Assembly: GCA_030654205.1 (NCBI GenBank)
Contig: JAURXW010000332.1
Location: forward strand, 1-14,811
From: Bacteriovorax sp.
GTDB lineage: Bacteria > Bdellovibrionota > Bacteriovoracia > Bacteriovoracales > Bacteriovoracaceae
Length of the DNA: 14,811 bases
Reading direction: 5' to 3'
The translations under genes and the position numbers were made by a program. Under the pieces are notes generated by a model, which did no database searches, was not told the DNA's origin, and saw only the letters and a list, made by a program, of their open reading frames with translations. Positions 7,222-14,404 of the stretch are shown here, one piece after another. Position 1 is the first letter of the stretch, and every line of letters starts with the position of its first letter.

Positions 7222-7767
7222 ATGAAAAAAACATTACTTATGACATTTATTATGACCTTAATTCTTACCACAACGGCACAACCGTTGAGCTTTAGCAAAA
7301 GGGACATCGATGCTAATCACACTAAATTATTAGCTAAAATGATCAATGCGATTCAACCAGAACTTAACAGCAAAGCAAAAAACCGAATTGCAAAATCTCT
7401 TTATAAAACAGCAAAAGACTATAATGTTGACCCTAAGCTAATGATTGCTATCATCGGAACAGAAAGCGATTTTGTTAATGAAAAAGTTTCTACGACAGGA
7501 GATCTATCTCTTGCTCAAATAAATACTCAAATTTGGGATAAAGAATTTATAAGATTAGGTCTTAAAAAATTAAACCCTAAACTTTTGAAAAAAAACGAGC
7601 TATATGCACTTGGCAGAATGGCCGTGATTTTAAACATATTAAAATCTCGTCACGCAAAAAAGGATAATCAATGGTTTGCTCGATACCACTCACAAACTAA
7701 AAAACTTAAAAATCTTTACAGTAAAAAAGTTGAAAAACGTATGAGAATGATTGCTTCAATAAACTAA
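7222..7767 (+). CDS. Lytic transglycosylase, SLT domain
   Basis: A 181-residue exported protein. The start is the ATG at 7222, preceded by GGGGG, rather than the TTG at 7183, because it begins the signal peptide MKKTLLMTFIMTLILTTTAQ. The mature part is a compact goose-lysozyme-like SLT domain: YNVDPKLMIAIIGTESDF with catalytic Glu81, GDLSLAQIN (usual GxxGLMQI), and a C-terminal YHSQT--LKNLYSKKVEKRM segment matching the YN-G---Y--KV end of the family. It would cut the glycan strands of peptidoglycan in the periplasm, forming anhydromuropeptides. The usual AYN is YHS here, a mild deviation. It is 43 bases before the double-propeller gene and may be cotranscribed with it. Confidence 0.85.
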   Translation: MKKTLLMTFIMTLILTTTAQPLSFSKRDIDANHTKLLAKMINAIQPELNSKAKNRIAKSLYKTAKDYNVDPKLMIAIIGTESDFVNEKVSTTGDLSLAQINTQIWDKEFIRLGLKKLNPKLLKKNELYALGRMAVILNILKSRHAKKDNQWFARYHSQTKKLKNLYSKKVEKRMRMIASIN

Positions 7768-7779
7768 TCTGGATATGAT

Positions 7780-7807
7780 TCGGTCTCCTTATGAAATTGG
7801 AGATCGA
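7780..7807 (+). promoter_or_regulatory. Hairpin covering the Shine-Dalgarno sequence of the next gene
   Basis: TCGGTCTCC at 7780-7788 pairs with GGAGATCGA at 7799-7807 (nine pairs, one G-U) around a 10-base loop. The 3' arm contains the GGAG that is the ribosome-binding site of the ATG at 7811. Folding would hide the site. No T tract follows, so it is not a terminator. Confidence 0.5.
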
Positions 7808-7810
7808 AAA

Positions 7811-9634
7811 ATGAAGACAACTCTTTTAGCTACAATTATGTTTTTTTCACAGGCCATTCATGCTGACATGCTGTTTATGCGTGAAAGTGGTGATTCAAAG
7901 CAAATAATGTGGCAGAAGCTAAATAATGAAGTTGTACCTTTAACTACCGGATCAAAAGTTCATCTTTATCCTGACATTAGTTCTAACGGACAAAAAGCCA
8001 TTTATGTTGAAGGTCAATTAAATGATCAAGGTGCAAATTTAGAATTGGTACTTCATGATTTAAAAACTAATCAATCTATTGTTTGGACTACTGATTTAAA
8101 AGGAATGATTCTTCATCCTAAATTTAGCAAAAATGGAAAAGTAGTTTTTTTCTCAGCTCCATCTACAGTGGCCGGAAAAAATGTTCTATATTTTGCAGAA
8201 ACGGAATTACTAAACTTTGCTCCCAAAGTTCTTAATGAGACTGAAATTGAAGAGGCTTATTTTCCTCGACCATCTTCTGATGCAAGTTTTGTGGTTTATC
8301 AAAAAAACTCACCTGGAAAAAAAGAAATAATATTTTTTGACCGCGTAGGTAATGAAAAAACCGTCATTGCAGAAGGAATGAGTCCTGCTCTTTCATTTGA
8401 TGAACGATTCATAGCCTATACTTCTAAAAAAGATGGGAACTGGAATATTTATTTATTTGATCGTTTTTTGAAAACTACAAAACAATTAACAAATGATGCC
8501 GGCGATGAAATGGCGCCTACTTTTATGCCGGATAATCATATCGTGTTTGCCTCAAACAAATCAGGGCATTTTCAACTTTTTAAAATTGAAAATAATAACA
8601 CATGGACAAGCATCGCACATTCTGAAAATGCCGATGATTACGCTCCTCAATTTTCAGGTGAAACGCAATATCAGCAATCTTTTTTACCTAACTTTCCTGG
8701 TCCACAACGCTCATCATTTGGAACAATTATTCATAATGGAAAACTCTATATGGCCGGAGGACACGCTGGTCCAGAACATACTTATCCTAAAGAATCATTT
8801 ACAAATGATTTTGATGTTTATGATATAGCTACAAAAACCTGGACAACCCTCGCGCCTAGACTAAACAAGGCCCATGGTTTCCAATTGGCTGCCCTCGGAA
8901 ATTATATATATGCTTTTGGTGGTTTTACTTTTGCGGAAGAGTACAACCCTCAATGGAAATCACTTGATGTAATTGAGAGATATAATATTGAAAAAAACAT
9001 CTGGGAATTTGCTGGTCATTTAACTTCTCCTCGTTCTTCAAATGTCGCAATTACAATCGGCACTAAAGTTTATATTATTGGTGGCTGGGATAGCACGCCT
9101 AAAAAATCAGGTGATTTTGAAGGTACTTTTCAATCCAGCATCGATGTTTTTGACCTAGAAACTGAGGCATTAACAGTTGCCCCATTTGAACTTCCCAAAC
9201 CACTTCGTAGAGCTTTTACTGGATTAAATTATAATGGAAAAATTTTATTAGTTGGCGGCCTTGGTGTAGGTTCAAGTCATTTTGAACTTATTTCAAATCT
9301 TACCTTAATTGATCCAAGCACTGGAGTTACTAAGGAATTACCACCACTGCCATTTGCCACATTCGCACCAGCAGCAGAAATTATTGGCAAAGAACTTTTT
9401 GTGTTCGGTGGAATGTATAAATTCGCTGAAATGAATTACGATTACGTGGCCCATATATACGCCCTTAATCTACCAACAAAAAAATGGCGTCATACTGGAA
9501 GATACTTAAAAGAAACAAAGGGATTTTCCCAAGTTTTTAAATTAAATCAAAGCACCATAGGCATTTTAGGTGGGCACCATTATTTTAATGATGAAGATTC
9601 TCCAGTTAGTACGTTTGAAACTTTTGCAAAATAG
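7811..9634 (+). CDS. Exported double beta-propeller protein: TolB-like then Kelch
   Basis: The start is the ATG at 7811, with GGAG 8 bases before it and a signal peptide MKTTLLATIMFFSQAIHA; the ATG at 7775 would put a charged leader ahead of it. The product is 607 residues. Residues about 42-280 carry TolB/PD40-type blades (YPDISSNGQKAIYV, HPKFSKNGKVVFF, FPRPSSDASFVVY, SPALSFDERFIAY, APTFMPDNHIVFAS). Residues about 299-591 carry six Kelch blades marked by Gly-Gly pairs (YMAGG, YAFGG, YIIGG, LLVGG, FVFGG, GILGG) with the usual Tyr and Trp positions. Both are protein- or sugar-binding scaffolds; no catalytic motif is seen. It is probably periplasmic or extracellular. Partner and function are unknown. 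It ends just before a strong terminator. Confidence 0.8.
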   Translation: MKTTLLATIMFFSQAIHADMLFMRESGDSKQIMWQKLNNEVVPLTTGSKVHLYPDISSNGQKAIYVEGQLNDQGANLELVLHDLKTNQSIVWTTDLKGMILHPKFSKNGKVVFFSAPSTVAGKNVLYFAETELLNFAPKVLNETEIEEAYFPRPSSDASFVVYQKNSPGKKEIIFFDRVGNEKTVIAEGMSPALSFDERFIAYTSKKDGNWNIYLFDRFLKTTKQLTNDAGDEMAPTFMPDNHIVFASNKSGHFQLFKIENNNTWTSIAHSENADDYAPQFSGETQYQQSFLPNFPGPQRSSFGTIIHNGKLYMAGGHAGPEHTYPKESFTNDFDVYDIATKTWTTLAPRLNKAHGFQLAALGNYIYAFGGFTFAEEYNPQWKSLDVIERYNIEKNIWEFAGHLTSPRSSNVAITIGTKVYIIGGWDSTPKKSGDFEGTFQSSIDVFDLETEALTVAPFELPKPLRRAFTGLNYNGKILLVGGLGVGSSHFELISNLTLIDPSTGVTKELPPLPFATFAPAAEIIGKELFVFGGMYKFAEMNYDYVAHIYALNLPTKKWRHTGRYLKETKGFSQVFKLNQSTIGILGGHHYFNDEDSPVSTFETFAK

Positions 9635-9646
9635 AGAGCTACATTC

Positions 9647-9690
9647 CCTAGCTAAATTCCTAGAAATTATTTTCTAGGAATTTAGCTAGG
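9647..9690. terminator. Terminator: perfect 20-bp inverted repeat between convergent genes
   Basis: Arms at 9647-9666 and 9671-9690 are perfectly complementary over 20 bases with a TTAT loop. On the plus strand the stem is followed by TTTAGTTTTTTT, a good T tract, so it should end the double-propeller transcript. On the minus strand the proximal arm contains the last codons and the TAG stop of the lipoprotein gene; no strong T tract follows there. Confidence 0.85.
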
Positions 9691-10631
9691 TTTAGTTTTT
9701 TTGCAAGATAAATTGAATTTGATTTTTTAGTTCTTGAATCTAATAAAGTATTTTTAAATTTCTTAACCACTTCACCATTATGATTTAGTTCAAAAAAAGA
9801 ACCGCCTGCATTTGTATTTGTCACTACGATATATCCATTATTGAAAATTAACTGAACCGGACCACTTGATGGTGAACCTTCCTCGCTGGGTATTTTAAAT
9901 TGCAAAGTTCTTAGTAATTTATTTTGGGCCAAGTCATACTCTTCTGCGTTATCATTAGTGAATATTATTAATTGCCCGCTAGATAAAATTTGCCCTTCTC
10001 GAAGTCCAAACCTGTTTAATTCAAAAATATATTCAATTTTTTTAAAAGTTGAGTCAATAACGACTACTCCAAAACTTGGTAGAGTTATTAAAAAATTTCC
10101 TTTTTTTAGAAAAGAATATTTTGACTCCAATGCGTTCGCAGGAATTTCGTAAATTGATTCTATTTTTCCAATATCGGCCATTAATAAATTTGCATCTCGT
10201 TTAATTTTTTGAGTTATGGAACTTAATTGTTCGAATAAACTCCATGTAGCTAAAGGGACTCCATTTCTATCAGTAAGATTAACTGTATCAAATCTTATTT
10301 TTTTACCTTGATAATCTCGAAGCTCAGTCGATAAAAAAATTATTTTTGTTTCATCTTCTGATAGTTTTATCTCACCAAACCCAGTTTGTGGAAAATGCCA
10401 GCGCAATTGATTAGTTTTTGAATGTAAATCAATCACTGGGCCTGTCATTGAAATCCATTCTCCATTTGATAAAAAAGTACAATAATCACCTGGAAAATTT
10501 TTAATTGCCTTGAATTGAAAATCAAATATTTGGCAGTCGATTTGATAGTGGGTTTCAAGAAGTTTATTTACTTTTTTATTGCAACTTAATAGGCTCAAAG
10601 CAATTAATAAGATTATTGGTATTGTTTTCAA
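9660..10631 (-). CDS. Lipoprotein, propeller-like, unknown function
   Basis: A 323-residue protein with a short lipoprotein signal and lipobox LLSC (Cys17). The rest reads as repeated beta strands: a TFLSNGEWISMTG segment, FGEIKLSEDETKIIFLS, VNLTDRNGVPLATW, FLKKGNFLITLPSFGVVVID, QILSSGQLIIFTND, VQLIFNNGYIVVTNTNAGGSFFELNHNGEVVK. These look like propeller blades of the PQQ/arylsulfotransferase type, with NG/DG turns, but catalytic residues of arylsulfotransferases are not evident, so only the fold is suggested. It starts three bases after the dapF stop and is surely in the same operon. Its 3' end lies inside the terminator stem. The membrane in which it sits cannot be decided. Confidence 0.7.
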   Translation of the reverse strand: MKTIPIILLIALSLLSCNKKVNKLLETHYQIDCQIFDFQFKAIKNFPGDYCTFLSNGEWISMTGPVIDLHSKTNQLRWHFPQTGFGEIKLSEDETKIIFLSTELRDYQGKKIRFDTVNLTDRNGVPLATWSLFEQLSSITQKIKRDANLLMADIGKIESIYEIPANALESKYSFLKKGNFLITLPSFGVVVIDSTFKKIEYIFELNRFGLREGQILSSGQLIIFTNDNAEEYDLAQNKLLRTLQFKIPSEEGSPSSGPVQLIFNNGYIVVTNTNAGGSFFELNHNGEVVKKFKNTLLDSRTKKSNSIYLAKKLNLAKFLENNF

Positions 10632-10634
10632 AAC

Positions 10635-11423
10635 TTACACACTTCCTATAAATATTTTTTCTACTTTTCCACATAAAAATACTTCGCTAAAATCTGCATT
10701 AAACTTTACAGCAAGTGTTCCCCCTAATGTTTCCAAAACAATTTCATCTTTCCAGTTATATTTCTTAGCTGCAGCAATGGCCGTAGCTGTTACTCCTGTT
10801 CCACAAGAAAGAGTTTCATTTTCAACTCCACGTTCATAAGTTCGAACTCGAAGATGCTTTGAATTAACAACTTCGTAAAAATTAGCATTACAGCCTTTTT
10901 CAAAAAGAGGGCTATATCGAATATTTTTGCCATTTTCAAAAACTGGATATTTTTGCACATTTTCAACTTCAAAAACACTATGAGGCACACCAGTGTTTAG
11001 ATACATTGAATTTTTATTGGGAATTTTAAGTGAATCCAAGTTAATTTTATCTACATCATATAGTTCAGTCATTTTTAAACGAAATCCATAAGCAGAATCA
11101 ATGGAGCATTCATAAAGGCCATTCATTGTTTCAAAATGATAAATATTTTTGATCGGCTTTATTATTTCATGTGCAAATGCAGTTATTGCTCGGCCACCAT
11201 TTCCACACATCTCAACTTCACCGCCGTCGGCATTAATGTATCTCATTTTAAAATCAGCTTTTGTGCTTTTTTCTAAAAGTAAAATGCCATCGGCACCAAT
11301 TCCAGTTTTTAGTGAGCATAATTTTTTCCATAGCTCCACATCTCCGGCATTCACTAGCTGATCTCTATTATCAATAACAACAAAATCATTTCCCGTTGCA
11401 TTCATTTTTGTAAAATTTATCAT
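10635..11423 (-). CDS. dapF: Diaminopimelate epimerase
   Basis: A 262-residue cytoplasmic enzyme converting LL- to meso-diaminopimelate, the last shared step of lysine and peptidoglycan precursor synthesis. It is cofactor-free and uses two Cys as acid and base: Cys73 in EMCGNGGRA and Cys207 in LSCGTGVTA, both present. Other family motifs are the start FTKMNATGNDFVVID, GIGADGILLL at 41-50, YINADGGE at 62-69, NTGVPHSV at 143-150 and RTYERGVENET. The length is normal. The upstream GGGAA lies before the ATG. It is first in a two-gene operon with the lipoprotein gene and divergent from the gene at 11584. Confidence 0.97.
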   Translation of the reverse strand: MINFTKMNATGNDFVVIDNRDQLVNAGDVELWKKLCSLKTGIGADGILLLEKSTKADFKMRYINADGGEVEMCGNGGRAITAFAHEIIKPIKNIYHFETMNGLYECSIDSAYGFRLKMTELYDVDKINLDSLKIPNKNSMYLNTGVPHSVFEVENVQKYPVFENGKNIRYSPLFEKGCNANFYEVVNSKHLRVRTYERGVENETLSCGTGVTATAIAAAKKYNWKDEIVLETLGGTLAVKFNADFSEVFLCGKVEKIFIGSV

Positions 11424-11493
11424 AAATGTTCCCAGTCGAAATTTTCAAAGGCCAAAATGATACTGGCCTACTAGATATTTACTTAAAAAAGGT

Positions 11494-11525
11494 CATCTTG
11501 GTACCATTTTTTACGCTCTAAGATG
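11494..11525. promoter_or_regulatory. Inverted repeat in the dapF divergent intergenic region
   Basis: CATCTT at 11494-11499 and AAGATG at 11520-11525 form an inverted repeat with 20 bases between. GGT just before the first arm and ACC two bases beyond the second extend the symmetry imperfectly. It lies between dapF and the divergent secreted gene and could be an operator for either. No convincing promoter boxes could be placed. Confidence 0.3.
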
Positions 11526-11583
11526 GCACCTGACTTGCTTTATCGATTATGCCTGTGTTCGCGGGTTTTTTCGAGGGGGAAAA

Positions 11584-12843
11584 ATGAATTTTAAGTCACT
11601 ACTTCTAAACACACTTCTTCTTTTATCCGTTTCCGCTCAAGCCGATTCAATTGGGTGGGGAAGCCAACCTTCTCAGCCTTCTCGACCTACTCTACCTTCG
11701 CAACCAAGAGATTCAAGAGATCAGCACGACCCATGGGGAAATAGCGGAAATACCAATCAGTCATCATCTGGTCGCATTATAGAAGAAAATATTCAAAAAT
11801 ACTTTGAGGGACAAAGTCGCTTTGATCTTTTAGGGGATCAATATATTCGCTCTCAGCTTCAAGGATTAAAAATTAAAGATATTACAATTGTTGCCAGTAC
11901 TGAGCAGGGTCAAGGGCAAGCCTTTATGGTGCTAAATGGTCAATCGATTGAAAATTCAAAAATAATTGCTCGTCAAATGTCTTCATATACTTTTCGAGTT
12001 GATCCTTTTGCTAATACTTTTGGTTCATCATTGCGCTCAATTGAATTAAGTATGCAGGGACGATTCTATGTTGAAAAAGTTATCTTTAATTTGCTTGAAA
12101 CTTCTGGTTCTAATGGCCCTGGCCCAACTCGTCCATCTGAAGGCGAAAAAGTTGAAATTATCAGACAGCAACTCAATGAACGAATTCAACAAGAAGGTGG
12201 CCTAGAATTATTTAGAATGTTTAATTTAGGACTTGAAAGACAAGGACAAGCGATTAAAAGAGTTACCATTTTAGCAAGAAGTGCTAGAGGTTTTGGCGAA
12301 GCTTCATTAATGGTGAATAATCAACAGGCCAGCTCTTCACAGTCAATAAGTTACAACTCAACTAGACTCACTTTTGACTTGCCCCAAGGAATGAGAATTG
12401 GTTCAGAAGTACAAGGCTTAAGACTTTATTTTAAAGGTGATATTACAGTTGAAGAAGTATCTATCGAAATCGTGAAAAGAGGAGGAGGACAATTTCCACC
12501 TTCTTCTGAGAGAAGATTCGAGCAAGCCGTAAATCAAAGACTATATGATACAAGTGGAGTTGAATTAAGAAGTTTGATGCAAATACCTTCTCGCTTTGAC
12601 GAAAGACTTGTTGATTCTGTAGAACTAGTTTTAAGAAATAGTGATATGGGCGTAAGACTTAAATTGTGCCAAGTCATTAGAGACCAATACCAGTCAGTCA
12701 ACTGTGGTGTGGCCGTTACAATTTCTTCTGGCCCCCAAGTTGTAAGATTAAACTCAGTGAACTTTGCAAAACTGCGAGAAATAAGTCTAGCTTCAAGAAT
12801 GGGTATGATTGATATTGATAGAATTGCTATTAATTTTAAATAG
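11584..12843 (+). CDS. Secreted protein with three related ~105-residue beta domains
   Basis: A 419-residue protein with a signal peptide (MNFKSLLLNTLLLLSVSAQA) and a Pro/Ser/Gln-rich linker (residues 22-63). Three units follow at about 66-171, 191-298 and 311-419. Each has an N-terminal amphipathic segment (EENIQKYF, RQQLNERI, EQAVNQRL), a line with IK-ITIVAS, IKRVTILAR or VDSVELVLR, then strands, and ends in an I-(V/I)-EKV or IDIDRIAI strand with a final hydrophobic residue. Unit 3 alone has two Cys (362, 374), likely a disulfide. A similar segment starts FYVEKVIFNL, VEEVSIEIV and IDIDRIAINF. No family is recognised; a surface or matrix role is possible. GAGGGGG lies before the ATG, and a terminator follows. 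Confidence 0.8.
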   Translation: MNFKSLLLNTLLLLSVSAQADSIGWGSQPSQPSRPTLPSQPRDSRDQHDPWGNSGNTNQSSSGRIIEENIQKYFEGQSRFDLLGDQYIRSQLQGLKIKDITIVASTEQGQGQAFMVLNGQSIENSKIIARQMSSYTFRVDPFANTFGSSLRSIELSMQGRFYVEKVIFNLLETSGSNGPGPTRPSEGEKVEIIRQQLNERIQQEGGLELFRMFNLGLERQGQAIKRVTILARSARGFGEASLMVNNQQASSSQSISYNSTRLTFDLPQGMRIGSEVQGLRLYFKGDITVEEVSIEIVKRGGGQFPPSSERRFEQAVNQRLYDTSGVELRSLMQIPSRFDERLVDSVELVLRNSDMGVRLKLCQVIRDQYQSVNCGVAVTISSGPQVVRLNSVNFAKLREISLASRMGMIDIDRIAINFK

Positions 12844-12873
12844 AACGATTGTCCGCACACAAAAGAATATAAG

Positions 12874-12899
12874 CAAAGGACCCTGGAGTGGGTCCTTTG
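12874..12899 (+). terminator. Intrinsic terminator
   Basis: CAAAGGACCC at 12874-12883 pairs perfectly with GGGTCCTTTG at 12890-12899 around a TGGAGT loop, followed by TTTGTTTG. It lies 30 bases after the stop of the three-domain gene and can also serve the convergent minus-strand gene ending at 12909, since the stem is symmetric and begins with an A tract on this strand. Confidence 0.88.
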
Positions 12900-12908
12900 T
12901 TTGTTGAA

Positions 12909-13925
12909 CTATAATTTAAATTGAAAATGTAAATGATCGACAACTAAATTCATCTCGGCAAAATCTTTTTCTTCATCGAGATATTTATATTTAATTGCGC
13001 CAGTATTTGAAAATAAAAATCGCTGAGGTTTTAATTTAAAATAATCATATTTAGGCAAATTGAGACTCAAATTGTCTGCATCTATAAAAGAAATTGCATT
13101 CACTCCATAATAGGCTATCAAGCTCTCTGACCAAACGTTATTGGTTACAACACCCACTACTTTGTTGAACAAATAAAGTAGCTCCTTGCTATTAGCTCCT
13201 CGATGCATAAAGAGTTCATTATCCCCGAGATCTACGTTGGCAAATAATTCAGAAATCATATCTTCGTCTTGCATAGACCAAATAATAAATTTTTGATTTT
13301 GAAAACAATCAAAAAACTGAGTCCATTTGGCTATTTCTTTTGAGACGTTTACAAAATTATCAAGCATAATTAAAATGAATTTTGGAGGAACTGGTTCTTG
13401 AAAAAGCTGCTCTATTTTTTCAATTTGAACTCCTTCACCCCGTCCTGAAGAAATTCTTAAATCTTGAAATCCTTTCCCTGTATATAGTTCTAAAAGATTA
13501 AGACACTTTTTTTCGATACTCTGACTCTCTATATGATTAAACTTTTTAGTTAAAAAGTATTTATTCCATCCAACACCGTATCCGACTCTTTCTTTTGAAC
13601 GAAAATTAAATCCTATAAACGAAGAATTAAAGGTATTTTCTAAATCAAAAAATAAATCAACATTGAAAATATCATTTAGGTTTGCGCAAAAGTGGTGAGT
13701 CTCTATAAGGCTAAGCTTATCTTTTGGACGTTCATAAGCAAGGGCCTTATAAGGTAAAAAACTATAGGCTAAAGAAGAATTTTCTTCACATAATAGATTT
13801 ATTTCGGCTTTGGGAAATTCTTCGCTTAAGGCTATTAAAAATGGAAATGCATGGAATGCATCTTCGGCCAAAGGAGGACATTTAACTAATATTTTTCGAA
13901 TATTTCTTTCTTCACTTATTGCCAT
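12909..13925 (-). CDS. Divergent GT9-like (heptosyltransferase-related) protein
   Basis: A 338-residue protein without signal peptide. The N-terminal line KILVKCPPLAEDAFHAFPFL-ALSEEFPKAEINLLCEE (11-48) follows the GT9 heptosyltransferase opening (usually G-D-x-x-x-x-x-P). The C-terminal NKVVGVVTNNVWSESLIAYYGVNAISF (254-280) matches the GT9 TDSGPMHLAAALG region. Two hallmark features differ: the region has ED where GD is usual, and TNNVWSES where the motif would give (D/N)SG-x-H. The ligand-binding His is not visible, so it may be an inactive or repurposed relative. GT9 enzymes build the lipopolysaccharide inner core on the cytoplasmic face; whether this one does is uncertain. Its ATG overlaps the end of the DUF309 gene by 10 bases. 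Confidence 0.7.
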   Translation of the reverse strand: MAISEERNIRKILVKCPPLAEDAFHAFPFLIALSEEFPKAEINLLCEENSSLAYSFLPYKALAYERPKDKLSLIETHHFCANLNDIFNVDLFFDLENTFNSSFIGFNFRSKERVGYGVGWNKYFLTKKFNHIESQSIEKKCLNLLELYTGKGFQDLRISSGRGEGVQIEKIEQLFQEPVPPKFILIMLDNFVNVSKEIAKWTQFFDCFQNQKFIIWSMQDEDMISELFANVDLGDNELFMHRGANSKELLYLFNKVVGVVTNNVWSESLIAYYGVNAISFIDADNLSLNLPKYDYFKLKPQRFLFSNTGAIKYKYLDEEKDFAEMNLVVDHLHFQFKL

Positions 13926-14311
13926 AATTCTGGATCCTTAAAACGAAATTCAAATAAATTTTTAAAATGAATTAATTCTGGCTCACTAGGAACAGCACGC
14001 ACCATTAATTTCAATTCACTCCACGAGAGGTTTTTATCTAAAAGTGTGCTTTCGATCTTTAAACTTTCACAGCGATCAAATTTTTGCTTGGCCTTTGTAA
14101 TTAATCCCCGTGCACCAATTAAATTGCTATCGCGGTAGTGAATCATTGCCGCCGCCACCTGAATAACGGCCCAGTAAACATTGCGTATCGGTCCAGGCTC
14201 CTCTCTCCAATGGTCTTCTAGATCTTCGTGGCACTCCCAGTATTTCTGAGCGTTAAAAAGGCGAATTCCTTCACTAATAATTTCCAAATGAGTCTGGTCA
14301 AATTGGGACAT
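13916..14311 (-). CDS. DUF309 protein
   Basis: A 131-residue helical protein. Residues 15-60 carry the DUF309 signature: GIRLFNAQKYWECHEDLEDHWREEPGPIRNVYWAVIQVAAAMIH, with His and Glu in ECHEDLEDHW, followed by GARGLITKAKQKF. The family is small and of unknown function, sometimes suspected of metal binding through the HE-x-x-E-x-x-W positions. It overlaps the GT9-like gene by 10 bases, implying translational coupling. No good Shine-Dalgarno sequence is seen before the ATG; an internal start is unlikely because the signature begins early. It is divergent from hisC with about 90 bases between. Confidence 0.88.
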   Translation of the reverse strand: MSQFDQTHLEIISEGIRLFNAQKYWECHEDLEDHWREEPGPIRNVYWAVIQVAAAMIHYRDSNLIGARGLITKAKQKFDRCESLKIESTLLDKNLSWSELKLMVRAVPSEPELIHFKNLFEFRFKDPELWQ

Positions 14312-14404
14312 AGAGTACTTTGCCTGTTTGATTTAAAAAGAGTAACCTTTTTGTCTATTGTATATTTTTTCTTCTCTTATTCTATCTTAAAACTGGATAA
14401 TGTT

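Noticed and set aside
8493..8828. Plus-strand frame of 111 codons within the double-propeller gene
   Set aside because: Off-frame shadow of a gene with clear propeller repeats in the other frame.
12534..12860. Antisense frame of 108 codons over the three-domain gene
   Set aside because: Antisense shadow without start signal; the plus-strand protein has conserved internal repeats.
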